A stretch of DNA of 64,000 nucleotides, taken from positions 34,431,236-34,495,235 of the forward strand of contig NC_052509.1 in NCBI RefSeq assembly GCF_014356525.2, read 5' to 3'. Under the pieces are notes generated by a model that was given only the letters and a program-made list of their open reading frames with translations, did no database searches and was not told the origin of the DNA. A program made the position numbers and the translations under genes. This document shows positions 32,590-43,084 of this stretch, one piece after another. Numbering within the stretch: the first letter of the stretch is position 1; the number at the start of each line of letters is the position of its first letter. Source of the stretch: Nilaparvata lugens (lineage: Eukaryota; Arthropoda; Insecta; Hemiptera; Delphacidae).

Positions 32590-33027
32590 CAGCATCTCCA
32601 CAAGCAATAGCCTACATAACCAACCTGGACATTCAAGTTTGACTCGATTATTTCCTATTTCCTTGTGCATATATACACTTTTCTTTGTCATATATTTTTG
32701 TTTGTATTCTATAACCTAGATAGATGGTTTTATTTTGTTTTATATATATATTTTTTTTCAAGCTGACAAAGGTCAAAGACCTGCATATTTTTGTGAATTC
32801 ATGTGTGTGTATGTGTGTGTCTATGTGTTTGCCATACGCTAATAATAATAATTCTTCAATGGTTGTCAGTTGATATTTCAGGTAGGATAGCAAAGGGTGA
32901 CTACCATGGTCAAATGATCAGTGGAAGTTTTAAAAGATGTGTTGTAAATGTGCTTTTGTAATTAACACTTTATTTATTTAAGTTTACATTGAACAAGATA
33001 AAAATAAAAATACATCATCTTTTAACA
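32590..33027. other. LINE 3' UTR and short non-coding spacer
   Basis: 32590-32851 is the LINE 3' UTR with TG-rich patches and an (AAT)n tail; 32865-33027 is AT-rich flank up to the Helitron start. No gene. Confidence 0.6.
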
Positions 33028-35982
33028 TCTATACTTATTAAATTCTTATCTCACTGACTCACTGATCACGATTTCTGGAAAACTACTAGATGGATTGCAA
33101 CAAAACTTAGAATATAGCTTCCTTATACGTCCTAGGTGCTCACTAAGAAATCTTTTGACGATATTTCAACTCTAAGGGTGGTTTTTAAGGGTTTAAAGTT
33201 CGTCTTTTAGCATGTATACTCTTCTTCTCCCAAACTCTTAATTATAATTGAAATGTCCATATCATATGTTACTATAGAACTATAATTTAGAGAGAGTACC
33301 TATTCGAAACAGTTGATAACTGGTGACCAATTAATAATTTTGTCAGGTTGGCATTAAGTTGAGATTATTTCATTAGGTTGGCACCAAGTTGAAGAAATTA
33401 ATTAAAATGCATTTATCGAGAACAAATTGATTGGCCACTGCTGCTCCAATCAGAGCTATTCCTGGGAGTATAGATGATTTTTATTTTTCATAAAACAAAC
33501 TTTTATGACGGGATTTGCTTCTATCAATTGATCCTATTCTATCAAGACTAATTTTGTTTGTATATCCGACAGATCGCGAAAACTACTTAAACAATTTCGA
33601 TGAAATTTTAATAATTCAGTATGATATATGGAGGGTATTTTTAAAACTTCAGAAGTGTCCGTTGTGGAATCTGTTTGCAAAGAATGAGGAAATTCAGCCA
33701 AAATTTAACTTGGCGAAAGTAAGAGGCTATTTATTAAAGTAACCAAATAGCTGTTGCTGCTTTTCCTAATGTAAAAATATTTTCCATAGATGTGAGGCGC
33801 TTTTCTCATGAATTAATTATTCCTAAACATTGATTGTTTAACCAAAGAAAATAGAAGGTAGCTTTCGATAAAAATATTGGAGAACATGCATAACAGTTCG
33901 TTGATATTCACTTGAAACTGTCAGTATGTAAACAGGGGTATTTTAAAAAACTTTCTAAAATTTAACTTGGGCGAAAGAAAGGGGTTATTTATTGAAACGG
34001 CCAAATAGCTGTTGCTGCTTTTCCTAATGTGAAAATATCTTGCATAGAAGTAAGGCGTTTTAACCATGAATCAATAATTCCCAAACATTGATTGTTTTAC
34101 CAAAGAAAATATAAGGTACCTTTCGATAAAAATATTGGAGAATATGTATAACAGTTCATTGACTGTCAGTATTCCTCATTAATAGCATCAATGCCCCCCT
34201 TTCAAACAATGCTGACACATTGATGTGAATCTGACCATAATCTGGTTACTTTAGATCAGATGAAGAAAATAATGTTGATCGCTACTGTTTCAATTTCAAT
34301 CATGTTTGACATTTCTGCTTTTGATGCCAGCTGTTATTATGTGAAATAAGTTCTCATTGAATGAAATCATAATCATTGTAGTCAATAATTATACTAAGAA
34401 AGCGATTTGTTTGAATATGTGTGTTTGTGGATATATGTATCTATGTCAGACGGATCTCAAAAACGGCTCTAACGATTTTGATTGAATCATGAATATATTG
34501 TGCTTGCAACAAAAAACATTATTTTGGAACAGGTCTCAACTCTGGGATAATTTGTTGAACTACCAAGAGAAAGGATTATTGGTCCCTCAAGTAGCAGCTG
34601 ATCAGAAAAAAGGTTTCCATAGTCTGTTGAAAACGTAAGAAAGTGTGAGCAAAAAAAAAAAAACATAATAGCTGTAGTTGAGTTACCAAATTTGGCAACC
34701 TTATTTTAAAACATTGCAGTATTCATGAAACATCTGGAAGAATAGGTTCAGAAAGTGACCGGATGATAGCAAAAGAAATTTCAAATCGATCTCTCCATAC
34801 ATATGGTAGTTGAATGTAATGTTCATTGTGAGGTGATAGAAATGCAACTAATTTATTCAGCTTCTGTTGTATTGGTTCCTCTGTTGCTCTATGTTTATAT
34901 GCAGCCATGGCCTTGAGAGGGACAGTTGCACTGTCTGTTAACTCATAAACCAGACTAAATACCACGAGAACCAATCAGAGAAGCCTTCTATAAAAAAAAC
35001 CCTGCTCTGATTAATTCTCATGAAAGTTAATCCTGATTGAAATTGAACATGCTTTTGTGCTACTGGGCCTGATATTTTCATGTTTTAAAATTAGCTAAAA
35101 ACTAAATCGAAAAAAAAACATAATATTCCATCAGCTGCTCCTATTTCCTTTCATGATGTTATAATGACACAAGACAAACCTATTGATATTGATAGATCAT
35201 AAGTTAATTCTAAAGTTGTCAATTTAGATAGAAATTAAATTGAGTTAGGCCTACATGTTAGTTTAAATCTAAATTGTCATCCCTAAGCTTTTGGTTTCAA
35301 GCTGAGATCAAAGGAAGAAATCATATAATGGTAGTCAATAATCAAAGTGATTGAATAAACTCTATTCAGATTTATGCAAATTCACATTAAAATGATCCCA
35401 CTTTAATATTTATGATTGTAGAGTTCCGGACATGTGGAATCAGCCACAATAAATGTTATACTATTATGAATGGGCTCTTATGTATGAATGGACTTCCATG
35501 GAAGAAAGAATCAGTGGATTGGCTGCTTTTACACTTTTGGATGAGTGAAACGAAAAGTAAGTGACAGCCTATGCCAAAAATTCCAGAACAAGCTAGAGAT
35601 CCATGGATACCAGAGTCATCAAATTCCGAATCAACCTAATTTGGAATTTAATCTTCAATTGCCAAAGCAAAAATAACATGATCACTGCTAATTTGATAAC
35701 TGTCAATGGGAAATATTAATTGCCAATGAATAAAGTCGAGAGCGACTCTTGAGCCCTGCCCCATATCCTACAAAATTCGCTGCAATTAGACTACTCTTCT
35801 ACAGAGCACTTCCAACACATCAATCAATTATTTGAATGATTTGACACAATAATGTTCTTATGCCAAGTTGTGGCCTAATCTCAAAAACGATTATAACAAT
35901 TTGGTAGGATTTAGATTATAAATGTTTCACAAAAATAATTTTATCTTTTAATTCCCGTAGCGAAGCATGGGTGCCCTGCTGG
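33028..35982 (+). mobile_element. Helitron, non-autonomous, ~2.95 kb
   Basis: Starts TCTATACTTATTAAATTC after an A and runs into CTGGAAAACTACTAGATGGA, the 5' signature phrase of many insect Helitrons. The 3' end is the hairpin CCCGT-agcgaag-CATGGG, followed after 7 bases by CTGG and a T, fitting the CTRR-T rule and A/T insertion. No Rep or helicase motif seen inside. Contents include a diverged tandem duplication (33701-34160). Open frames at 33515 and 34723 (minus) lack recognisable domains. Confidence 0.65.
33701..34160. repeat. ~257-bp diverged tandem duplication inside the Helitron
   Basis: AAATTTAACTTGG at 33701 recurs at 33958, and CAAATAGCTGTTGCTGCTTT, ACATTGATTGTTT and TTCGATAAAAATATTGGAGA follow in the same order in both units. 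Units differ by scattered substitutions. Confidence 0.8.
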
Positions 35983-36506
35983 TCTCTCATAAAACTCTAA
36001 CTAGTTATTTACTTGTAAACGTTCGTTGCTAAAAAAGTCACCTTGGCAACCGGGTTCACATGATTAGTATCCATGTAGGGCTTGCCTACATCAGATGATT
36101 AGAGAAATATTAATACTGGAATTAAATCTACCTTCAGTTATTGCAATGGACAATGGTTGAGTTCAAAGCCACTGATCGGTGAGTGAACGATGAGACCGGT
36201 GAGTTAACGTGGCTCTGAGCAAAGCACTGTTTGGTCATTGAACGATGCATAGACTCACATGCAGCACTAGTATAATTGGAATTAAAATCGGCCATTCAGG
36301 GGACAACCTGGAAGATTATTACATACTAAAGATCTTGAAGAATTTTGTAATCTCTAATATTGAAAAAAAATATATATTTATTATATAATATCTTGCACTA
36401 AAATACCTCAATGGTAGCCATTAATTTCAAGTATGAGCTAGCATTGGGAAGGCATAGACATTGTGGGTTTATACCTCTTCATGGTCTTTGGTCTAACCCA
36501 TAAGAG
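35983..36506. other. Non-coding spacer
   Basis: No gene or clear repeat; contains an AT-rich tract near 36365. Confidence 0.35.
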
Positions 36507-36912
36507 AAAAATCTGGTGTGGCGCACTCACACAACTTTCCTTGCCGTTATGAAAATTGATAACATGACGCTAGTGTTCCCGCGCTACTCAAGTCTACTAT
36601 TTAAAGATTTAAGCCAGCTGGTGACAGGGCAATAACGCTGGAGACACACGAGGTCTGCTATCTCTTCATAGTGAATCATTTAATAGAATCAACAGTTTGC
36701 AATTGGATAAATACATTTTCTCGAATTTCGAGCTTATTTTTAATTTTAGGTGAAAATGTTACTGAACATCAATTGTAGAGATTCTCATGTTCAATCTTTT
36801 CCACTCGAAATGTTTTGTTTAAATTGTATCTGAAGCCTGATAATAATTGAGAATCTGAAATCAAACTTTGCATAGATGAGGCGGAGCTTCTGAAATTTTT
36901 ACAGATATTGTC
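36507..36912 (-). repeat. Third copy of the CCACACCAGATTTTTT-ended repeat, inverted and truncated
   Basis: Minus-strand match to 28225-28647, sharing GGCAAGGAAAGTTGTGTGAG, TTCGAGAAAATGT and the GATGAGGCGGAGCTTCTGA block (complement). It stops abruptly where the LINE RT fragment begins, so the LINE lies inside or next to it. Confidence 0.7.
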
Positions 36913-37968
36913 AGACCTTTGACAATAATAATAAATCGTTGTTTTTTGGAGGGTCATTTTCCAGATAGTTTGAAATTAGCAAATATTATACCCTTACATA
37001 AATCGGGTGACCCTTCAAATCCATCAAATTACCGTCCTATCAGTATGTTGAGCAGTTTTTCTAAAATATTTGAAAGATTAATTAAAACCCGTCTAGTTAC
37101 CTATTTACAAAAACATAATATCATTCATAAACATCAATTTGGTTTTCAATCAAATAAAAGTACAATAGATGCAATTTCTCTTCTAACCGAGACGATTTCT
37201 AATAATTTTAATAATAATTTGAAAACCATAGCCATATTTTTAGACCTTGCCAAAGCTTTTGACACTGTCCCTCATTCTAAACTTCTAACAAAAATAGAAA
37301 AGCTAGGCATTCGTGGAGTACCCCTCAAACTTTTCACCAGCTATCTAAACAATAGACATCAATTCCTCAAAATTGACAACAAAACTAGTTGCAAAGAACT
37401 CTCTGAATACGGCCTACCGCAGGGTACAGTACTATCACCAATTCTTTTTCTTGTATACATCAACGATCTTATCAAACTAGAAATAGAGAATTGTGTGACA
37501 ATCTCCTTTGCGGATGACACGTCATTGTTATTCACTGGAACTACATGGGAGGAGGCCAAGGATGAATCAGAAACTGGTCTTAAAATTATAAAATCCTGGC
37601 TTGATAATCATATCTTAACCTTGAATATAAATAAAAGTAACTTTATGACATTTTCACCAACTGCTGCTGGTCAGCCACATGCTCTTCACAACATCATTAT
37701 ACATAATTTAAATTGTCCAGACACTGTAATTAGTTTAATATTTTTTATTAATTAGTTTATCTTTTATCCTGAAATTTAAAATATCTAGATATTTAACACT
37801 CGGCTCCTGCGCACAGGTTCTTTAACCTTGCGGGGACCTTCCTTATATTCATTGTATAATTCAATTTTATACTGTAATACATCATTCTAATGTAATTCTA
37901 TTTCTATGTTTCTGATTTTCTGTTGATGTTATTATTATTAAGGATAAATAAACGATTTTGATTTTTTG
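36913..37968 (+). pseudogene. 5'-truncated LINE with RT palm, CR1/Jockey-like
   Basis: Open frame 36919-37755 encodes RT from LANIIPLHKSGDPSNPSNYR through IAIFLDLAKAFDTVPH (motif A), YGLPQGTVLSPILFLVYIND (motif B) and ISFADDTSLLF (motif C) to the start of the thumb (WLDNHILTLNINKSN). The frame then leaves the expected order after FMTFSP, and the thumb/C-terminal segment (LG-x-x-LD...) is absent, so there is a 3' internal deletion. A 3' UTR follows with AATAAA and a GATTTT-type tail at 37953-37968. The RT is of the same type as ORF3 of the 50-58 kb elements but clearly different in sequence. Confidence 0.8.
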
Positions 37969-38961
37969 AAATTATCAACGATACATCGACAAATGAACTT
38001 TCAACTATCGATATTTATCTATTCGATTATACAGTATCGATGTCTTGTTCAGCGCTAAATTCAAATTATTCATCTTTTTTAAAAAGTAACATTATAACCT
38101 TCATCCCTTACCACACATTACCTTGGCATCTGAGTAAATTCCCAAAGTCTGATGATGACCAACAACAGGTCGAAACGATCGTCACTGCAAAAGTAAGTGC
38201 ATTTCACTCCAAAAATGTTTTTTTTTTTTAAATTCAAGTTTAATTTTAACAGTGAAAAAGTATGGATATGCAATAGAGTAATCACGCCGAGAAATACTTG
38301 ATAATGGCAAGGAAAGTAGTGTGTTTGCCATACCAGATTTTTTATTCTTATTCAGAAATTTACTTTTTCTTAGGAAAAAGTTTCGTGGGATTCTTGTTAG
38401 TGATCTATGTTTTGGTATTTCACTTTCACCTGACAAAATCAATCACAATTCATAGGATAATCCATATTCAACTTTTATCCAATTTCTCTAAGAAAACTAA
38501 TAATATGAATAAATAAATCTATTTTTGGAAATAATGGAATGTCTGGATATGCGAAATTCATTTAGTATGGAGTTTCTACATATTTCATCAGTTCATTATG
38601 AAAATTTCGAATATGAATATGCAAGTGTGTTATAATAATTTTCATCGAAAAAGTTGGGTATTATAAGAAAACCCTATAATATTATCACTTTTACATGAGT
38701 ACTAAATAAAAGTATTCATTTTGACTTCCGGAAAATGTAGGTAAATAATAATTGTAAACCAAATATAAAAATTGAAACAAATATACTTCTTCCCTAATCA
38801 ATACATTTCAGCGGAGGAAAGTGCGATGATCAGAGACTTCCGTTAGCGCAGGGGTCCTCGTGTTGCCATCCCTATCTATCTCTTAGGAGTATGGATAATT
38901 TATTTCTCAATACTTATTTTAAAAATTCAACTGAGTCACTGTCAATGTTGTAGAACCGTTC
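37969..38961. other. Repeat debris, no gene
   Basis: 38145-38185 contains TCTGATGATGACCAACAACA then GGTCGAAACGATCGTC, a phrase typical of retroelement ends (Penelope- or LINE-type) in invertebrates. 38304-38343 is an isolated end of the CCACACCAGATTTTTT-type repeat. The rest is AT-rich. Confidence 0.35.
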
Positions 38962-39412
38962 CATAATGAAATAAAAACACACATAATTATATTGTCACGA
39001 AACCATGGTCTTGTACCAAATAAAACTGTAGAATTTAACAATATATGTGTGTTTTTATTTCAATACTTATTTTTATTATTATATCCTCTACAAGTAGAGA
39101 AGAGTTTCATAGGCAACTCATAATATCACAATAATTATTAACCTAGATCTACATCAATGTTATTATATAATCATCCTATCTAATAATTATTGTGATAGTG
39201 AATGAAATAAAAACACATATAATTATATTGTCACGAAACCATGGTCTAAAACTGTAGAGTTTGACAATATATGTGTGTTTTTATTTCAATACTTATTTTT
39301 ATTATTTCAACTAAACCTACATCAATGTTATTATATAATAATCCTATCTAATAAAATTATTGTGGTAGTATGAGTTGCCTATGAAACTCTTCTCTACTTG
39401 TAGAGGATATAC
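38962..39412. repeat. Nested palindromes: two hairpin MITEs and an outer inverted repeat
   Basis: Two hairpins of ~100 bp, 38962-39066 and 39203-39302, each have arms GAAATAAAAACACA(C/T)ATAAT and complement around CACGAAACCATGGTC. An independent inverted pair, GTATATCCTCTACAAGTAGA-type (39074-39135 and 39354-39412), encloses the second hairpin. The arrangement suggests one hairpin MITE inserted inside a larger palindromic element, with a sister copy beside it. Confidence 0.7.
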
Positions 39413-39550
39413 AGTAATCATAGTTTAGTTCTAATTGAGTTTAGTTCTTGTGTTATACTGTAATAAAACAATTTTATCATAAGGAATAAAATATTATTTG
39501 AATTCAAGTTGTGAATATAGAGTATCACTTGCATTGTCAATTTTTTTCAG

Positions 39551-39693
39551 GATGGTTAACTAGTGTTCCAAACAAGCCCAACAAAGCGTACTGCAAGGCA
39601 TGTAAGAGAGATCTTCATGCTCACAGACTCACTCTTGTAAAGCACACCATATCCATCAAGCACATGAAAGCAGCTGTCGAATATTTTGATTCG
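39551..39693 (+). CDS. Zinc-finger gene, exon 2 (BED/U1-like C2H2 finger)
   Basis: Acceptor TTTTTTTCAG, then two bases plus 47 codons, donor TCG|GTAATA. WLTSVPNKPNKAYCKACKRD leads into a finger with Cys-x2-Cys, thirteen residues, His-x5-His (LVKHTISIKH). This is the layout of BED/U1-type fingers found in insect transposase-derived and chromatin proteins. Phase fits exon 1 on one side and exon 3 (phase 0) on the other. The preceding intron (25741-39550, 13.8 kb) holds a LINE, two Helitron segments, RT fragments and several hairpin repeats. Confidence 0.8.
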
Positions 39694-39835
39694 GTAATAT
39701 TGAACTAACTATTTTTTTTTTGTTTATTTGAATAATATGTTTAATATTTTCTGTTCTTATTACATTTCCATTTGAATTATAACCCCCTAACCTCTCTTCA
39801 ACCAACCCTATAGGCTGTCCAAACAAGTGTGACTT

Positions 39836-39928
39836 CTGGAGGATTAGGCCGACTCTCCTACTACTCACACACACAAGCACAGTCTCCGTTTGTATGTGTG
39901 AGTAAAGGGACAGTCTGCCTACCTGCCC
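39836..39928. mobile_element. Compact MITE related to 9826-10197
   Basis: GGATTAGGCCGACTCTCCTA to GGCAGACTG-type end (complement orientation), with the internal CTCACACACACAA / TTGTATGTGTGAG hairpin. It lies about 140 bp after exon 2 of the zinc-finger gene. Confidence 0.65.
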
Positions 39929-40280
39929 GCTAATGATTCTTCTATGAATAACCTTGTTTTGAAAAATAAATTTCTCCAACTATCAACTTTACTCAATTTG
40001 TACTCCAATTTCTGAATTTTAAATATTATTCCTTTCAAAAGGAGTCCGAACACAGAACAATTTATTGTGTCAACTTTAAGGCGGGTATTACACTACAATA
40101 GTTCTATGTCGTAAATCTATCATCAAATATCTGTAATGAAACGTATTACAGTATTATGGACCAACTATTATAATAGTTGAACTGTAATCATATGTTCTCC
40201 TACAGGGAACACATTATACTATTTCCAATCAAAATGGCGTTTAATATAATCAGATCTATGCTTGGAAGAGGGATCTCTCC

Positions 40281-40890
40281 TTAAAGTACAGTCTGCAGCT
40301 TGAACGTATGGATCCTCCAACAATCACTCGTATCGCCCACTTTTGGATTTGGAATATGTCGACTCGAGCTCCCCCAAAATATAATACCGTAGGTCAGAAG
40401 AGAATGCAACTTTGAGAAATACACGTCTTTAAGAGTTCTTGTGTCCAACAATCCTTTCAAGTTTCTAAGTATGAATATCAAAGAGCTCAACTTACTTTTT
40501 AAAGATTCCAAATGAGGTCTCCAAGAAATTTCTGAATCTAATACCACTCCTAGAACTATTGTCTACAGGTTCTATATTTCTGTCGTCTTCTACTTCCAAA
40601 GTTGTCCCTCTAGCTGTTCTGAAAGGTATTTGCTTGATTTTTTTCATGATTCAGTTTGAGCATATTAGCGGTTAACCATTCCTCTAGTTTAAGAAAAACA
40701 TTTTTGAATTCAGACTCCAATTTTTGTTGACTGTTGCACTTCAATAAGATGCCCATATATAATCGGCATACAATACACAGTGCGCAGGTTCCAGGTATTA
40801 AGGTAAATCATTGATGTACAAGATAAACAGTAATGGTCCAAGAACCGAGCCTTGAGGTACCCCACTCCTCCTCTTCCATTCAGAATAATA
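40281..40890 (-). pseudogene. Decayed LINE RT, palm to thumb, minus strand
   Basis: Minus-strand fragments in order: [20 protein letters not shown] (motif B), a damaged motif C region, LKLEEWLTANMLKLNHEK, then VLDSEISWRPHLESLKSKL and YFSKLHSLLTYGIIFWG. Several stops and frameshifts. A CR1/Jockey-like relic in intron 2 of the zinc-finger gene. Confidence 0.75.
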
Positions 40891-41639
40891 AACGAATGGT
40901 TAATAATAAAAAAAAATTCTCTTTGAATCTTTCTAATATGAAACTACAACAAAATATAAAGGCGAATATATTGAAGCATGCACACCGCGTGGAGAATTCT
41001 CAATAATTGGTAATTGTATTTGTATTTTATTCATATTTTTTATTTATTATTTGTGAGAGGGATTCTGTACTTATACTTGTTTTCTCATTCTTCATTCATT
41101 TGTGGGAGGAAAATCCAACTCCTCATAATCCAGTACTAATGTATTCAATTAAAACGAATCTTTAATTGAAAAAAATATGTATAAGAATAAGTATCATAAA
41201 ATATGTTCCTTTCAATAAACTTGATTATCTTATAAGACAAGTGGTTGGTTGAATGTCTGTTTGAATGACAACGAGAGGACGACAACCACCTCAATCTATT
41301 CGGAGGGCATTTCTGTTATAGAATAAGTCTCATACACTTGAAACAGGGTAATGTATGGTATATTTCAATTCTTTTCAATATCCACATTATTATTTATGAC
41401 CGAAGAGAAATAGTAGGACCTATTTCAATATATTTTTCAAATTGCAATTCAAGTTTGCATTGATTTGCGTATAATTCTAATTTTGTATTTATTCAAGTTT
41501 ACAAATTGTATTTATGATTTGAGTGTTATACCATCACCCCATACTCCTTCTTTACATATTGGGGCTTTCTATCACATAGCTTTCTATCAGTGTGGATGTA
41601 TTTATGAATGATGAAAGTATGAAAGCATTCAATGAAGAT
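40891..41639. other. AT-rich spacer before the LINE nest
   Basis: No gene or recognisable repeat. The 5' end of the helicase-bearing LINE lies somewhere near 41.6 kb; I could not fix it. Confidence 0.35.
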
Positions 41640-41787
41640 GAAGAATATATTGATGATCATTCTTAATCGAGACGCCGAGTAGTAAACATCGTTGTTTAGA
41701 GCTGCAGAACATAATAACAATTGTGTTGTGATATTGCAAAAGTGAGTTATAGCTGATAGACTAGTGAATCCATCCGTTACGTTACGT

Positions 41788-43084
41788 ATGAGATCACCGG
41801 TCAGGGCGCCATATGGATTAATTCCGGAATTTGAGGAAGTGGGAGAAGAGCAGGAGCAATTATCATCTTCAGGACAGGTCCAGGAGTCCCCTACAATGGA
41901 GCAACCAGCAGAGCAATCTACATCAAAGGTAATCAGCAATGAATTTTCAAAGGATTATGAACTTTTAAAGCAGATAAAGCACGAACTTAATCTATGGGCG
42001 GAAGCGGAATATGAAAAAAGAAAAGTTCTGAGAGCTGATTTTGACAGATTTATTTCAATAACTGATAAATTGTCGGACACAATTGTCAAATTAGAAACAA
42101 GGTCAGTGACAATTTCACAGCTAGCGGCAGGGCTCGAAAACACCAATAAGGGTATTCAGGAGTCCCTTAAAAATATAAATAAGGCGGTAGACACTATTAA
42201 ACAAAGTAAAAGTAGGCCTACTTTAAGCTATGCTGATATGGTGCAGTTACCAGGAAAATCGAAGGACAATAAAGTTGCAGGGAACAATGTTAGGAAACTA
42301 CAACCACAGGAGCATATAGTTATGTTGCAGCCAGTCAAACCAGTCCTGAACGAAGTGGAAAACAGTAGAATTATTAAAAATATATTGCAAGAGAATATCA
42401 AAAACAAAGATGATATTAGAGTTAAAAAGACCGTGAATGTTAGAGGAGGTGGCCTCATGATTTTTCTGAATTCGGAAGAAGAAAATAATTGAAAATGAGG
42501 CTGGAAGACTGGCATTGAAGACTGGAAATATGAAAAATTTGAAAATAGTTGAACCTCAGAATAGGAAGCCACGTTTAATAATTTACGATGTCCCTAGTGA
42601 TTTAAGCAAAGAGGAACTAGCCAAGAGTATTTTCAACAAAAACTTTGCTAGCTCTGAACTAGGAAAAGAAGCATTTTTAAACGGATGTATGCCTCTCTAC
42701 AAGGTTGGACCAAAGAACAAGGAAGTAGTTCATTGGATCATTGAATGTGAGCCCGAGATAAGAAGAATTCTAATAAATAGGAAACGAGTCTTTGTCGACA
42801 TGACTTCTTGCAGGTTAAATGACTTTATTTCGGTTCAACGGTGCTTCAAGTGCCAGTGCTTTGGTCACGTTTCAAAGTATTGCAAAAAAGAAAGTGAAGT
42901 CTGCGGTCACTGTGCTGAAGATCATAGCACTAAAGATTGTCCAAATACCGCCAAGGAAGCAATATGTAGCAATTGTAAGAAGAACAAAAAGCCATCAAAT
43001 CATAAAGTTCACGATCCACAATGTCCTAGCCACCAGAAATGACTGCAGCAATTGATTGAAAAGACTAATTATGGGATTGTTTAA
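41788..43084 (+). pseudogene. LINE ORF1: coiled-coil, RNA-binding, CCHC zinc knuckles (copy 1)
   Basis: Start chosen at ATG 41788 (MRSPVRAPYGLIPEFEE) because copy 2 has an equivalent MRSP-x-x-P-x-GLIP start. A helical middle part precedes LSYADMVQLPGK and VNVRGGGLMIFL; after a frameshift near 42480-42515 comes PRLIIYDVPSDLSKEEL, an RRM-like/gag segment, then knuckles CFKCQCFGHVSKYC (C-x2-C-x4-H-x4-C), CGHCAEDHSTKDC and a third looser CSNC...H...C. A TGA at 43040 cuts the frame, but the same frame would run to TAA 43082-43084, overlapping the ORF2 start. Role: binds the element RNA in a ribonucleoprotein. Confidence 0.8.

Larger units (their letters stand above)
29231..32864 (+). mobile_element. 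Non-LTR retrotransposon, near full length, with 13-bp target duplication
   Basis: TTCTTCGATGGTT at 29231-29243 and TTCTTCAATGGTT at 32852-32864 flank the element (one mismatch). 5' part: about 670 bp without a long ORF, including GCTTGTCGTAAGAGGCGACT, a phrase common in insect LINE leaders. Then an endonuclease ORF and an RT ORF, a short 3' UTR with (TG)-rich patches, and an (AAT)n tail just before the right target duplication. Inserted in Helitron-derived DNA. Confidence 0.85.
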
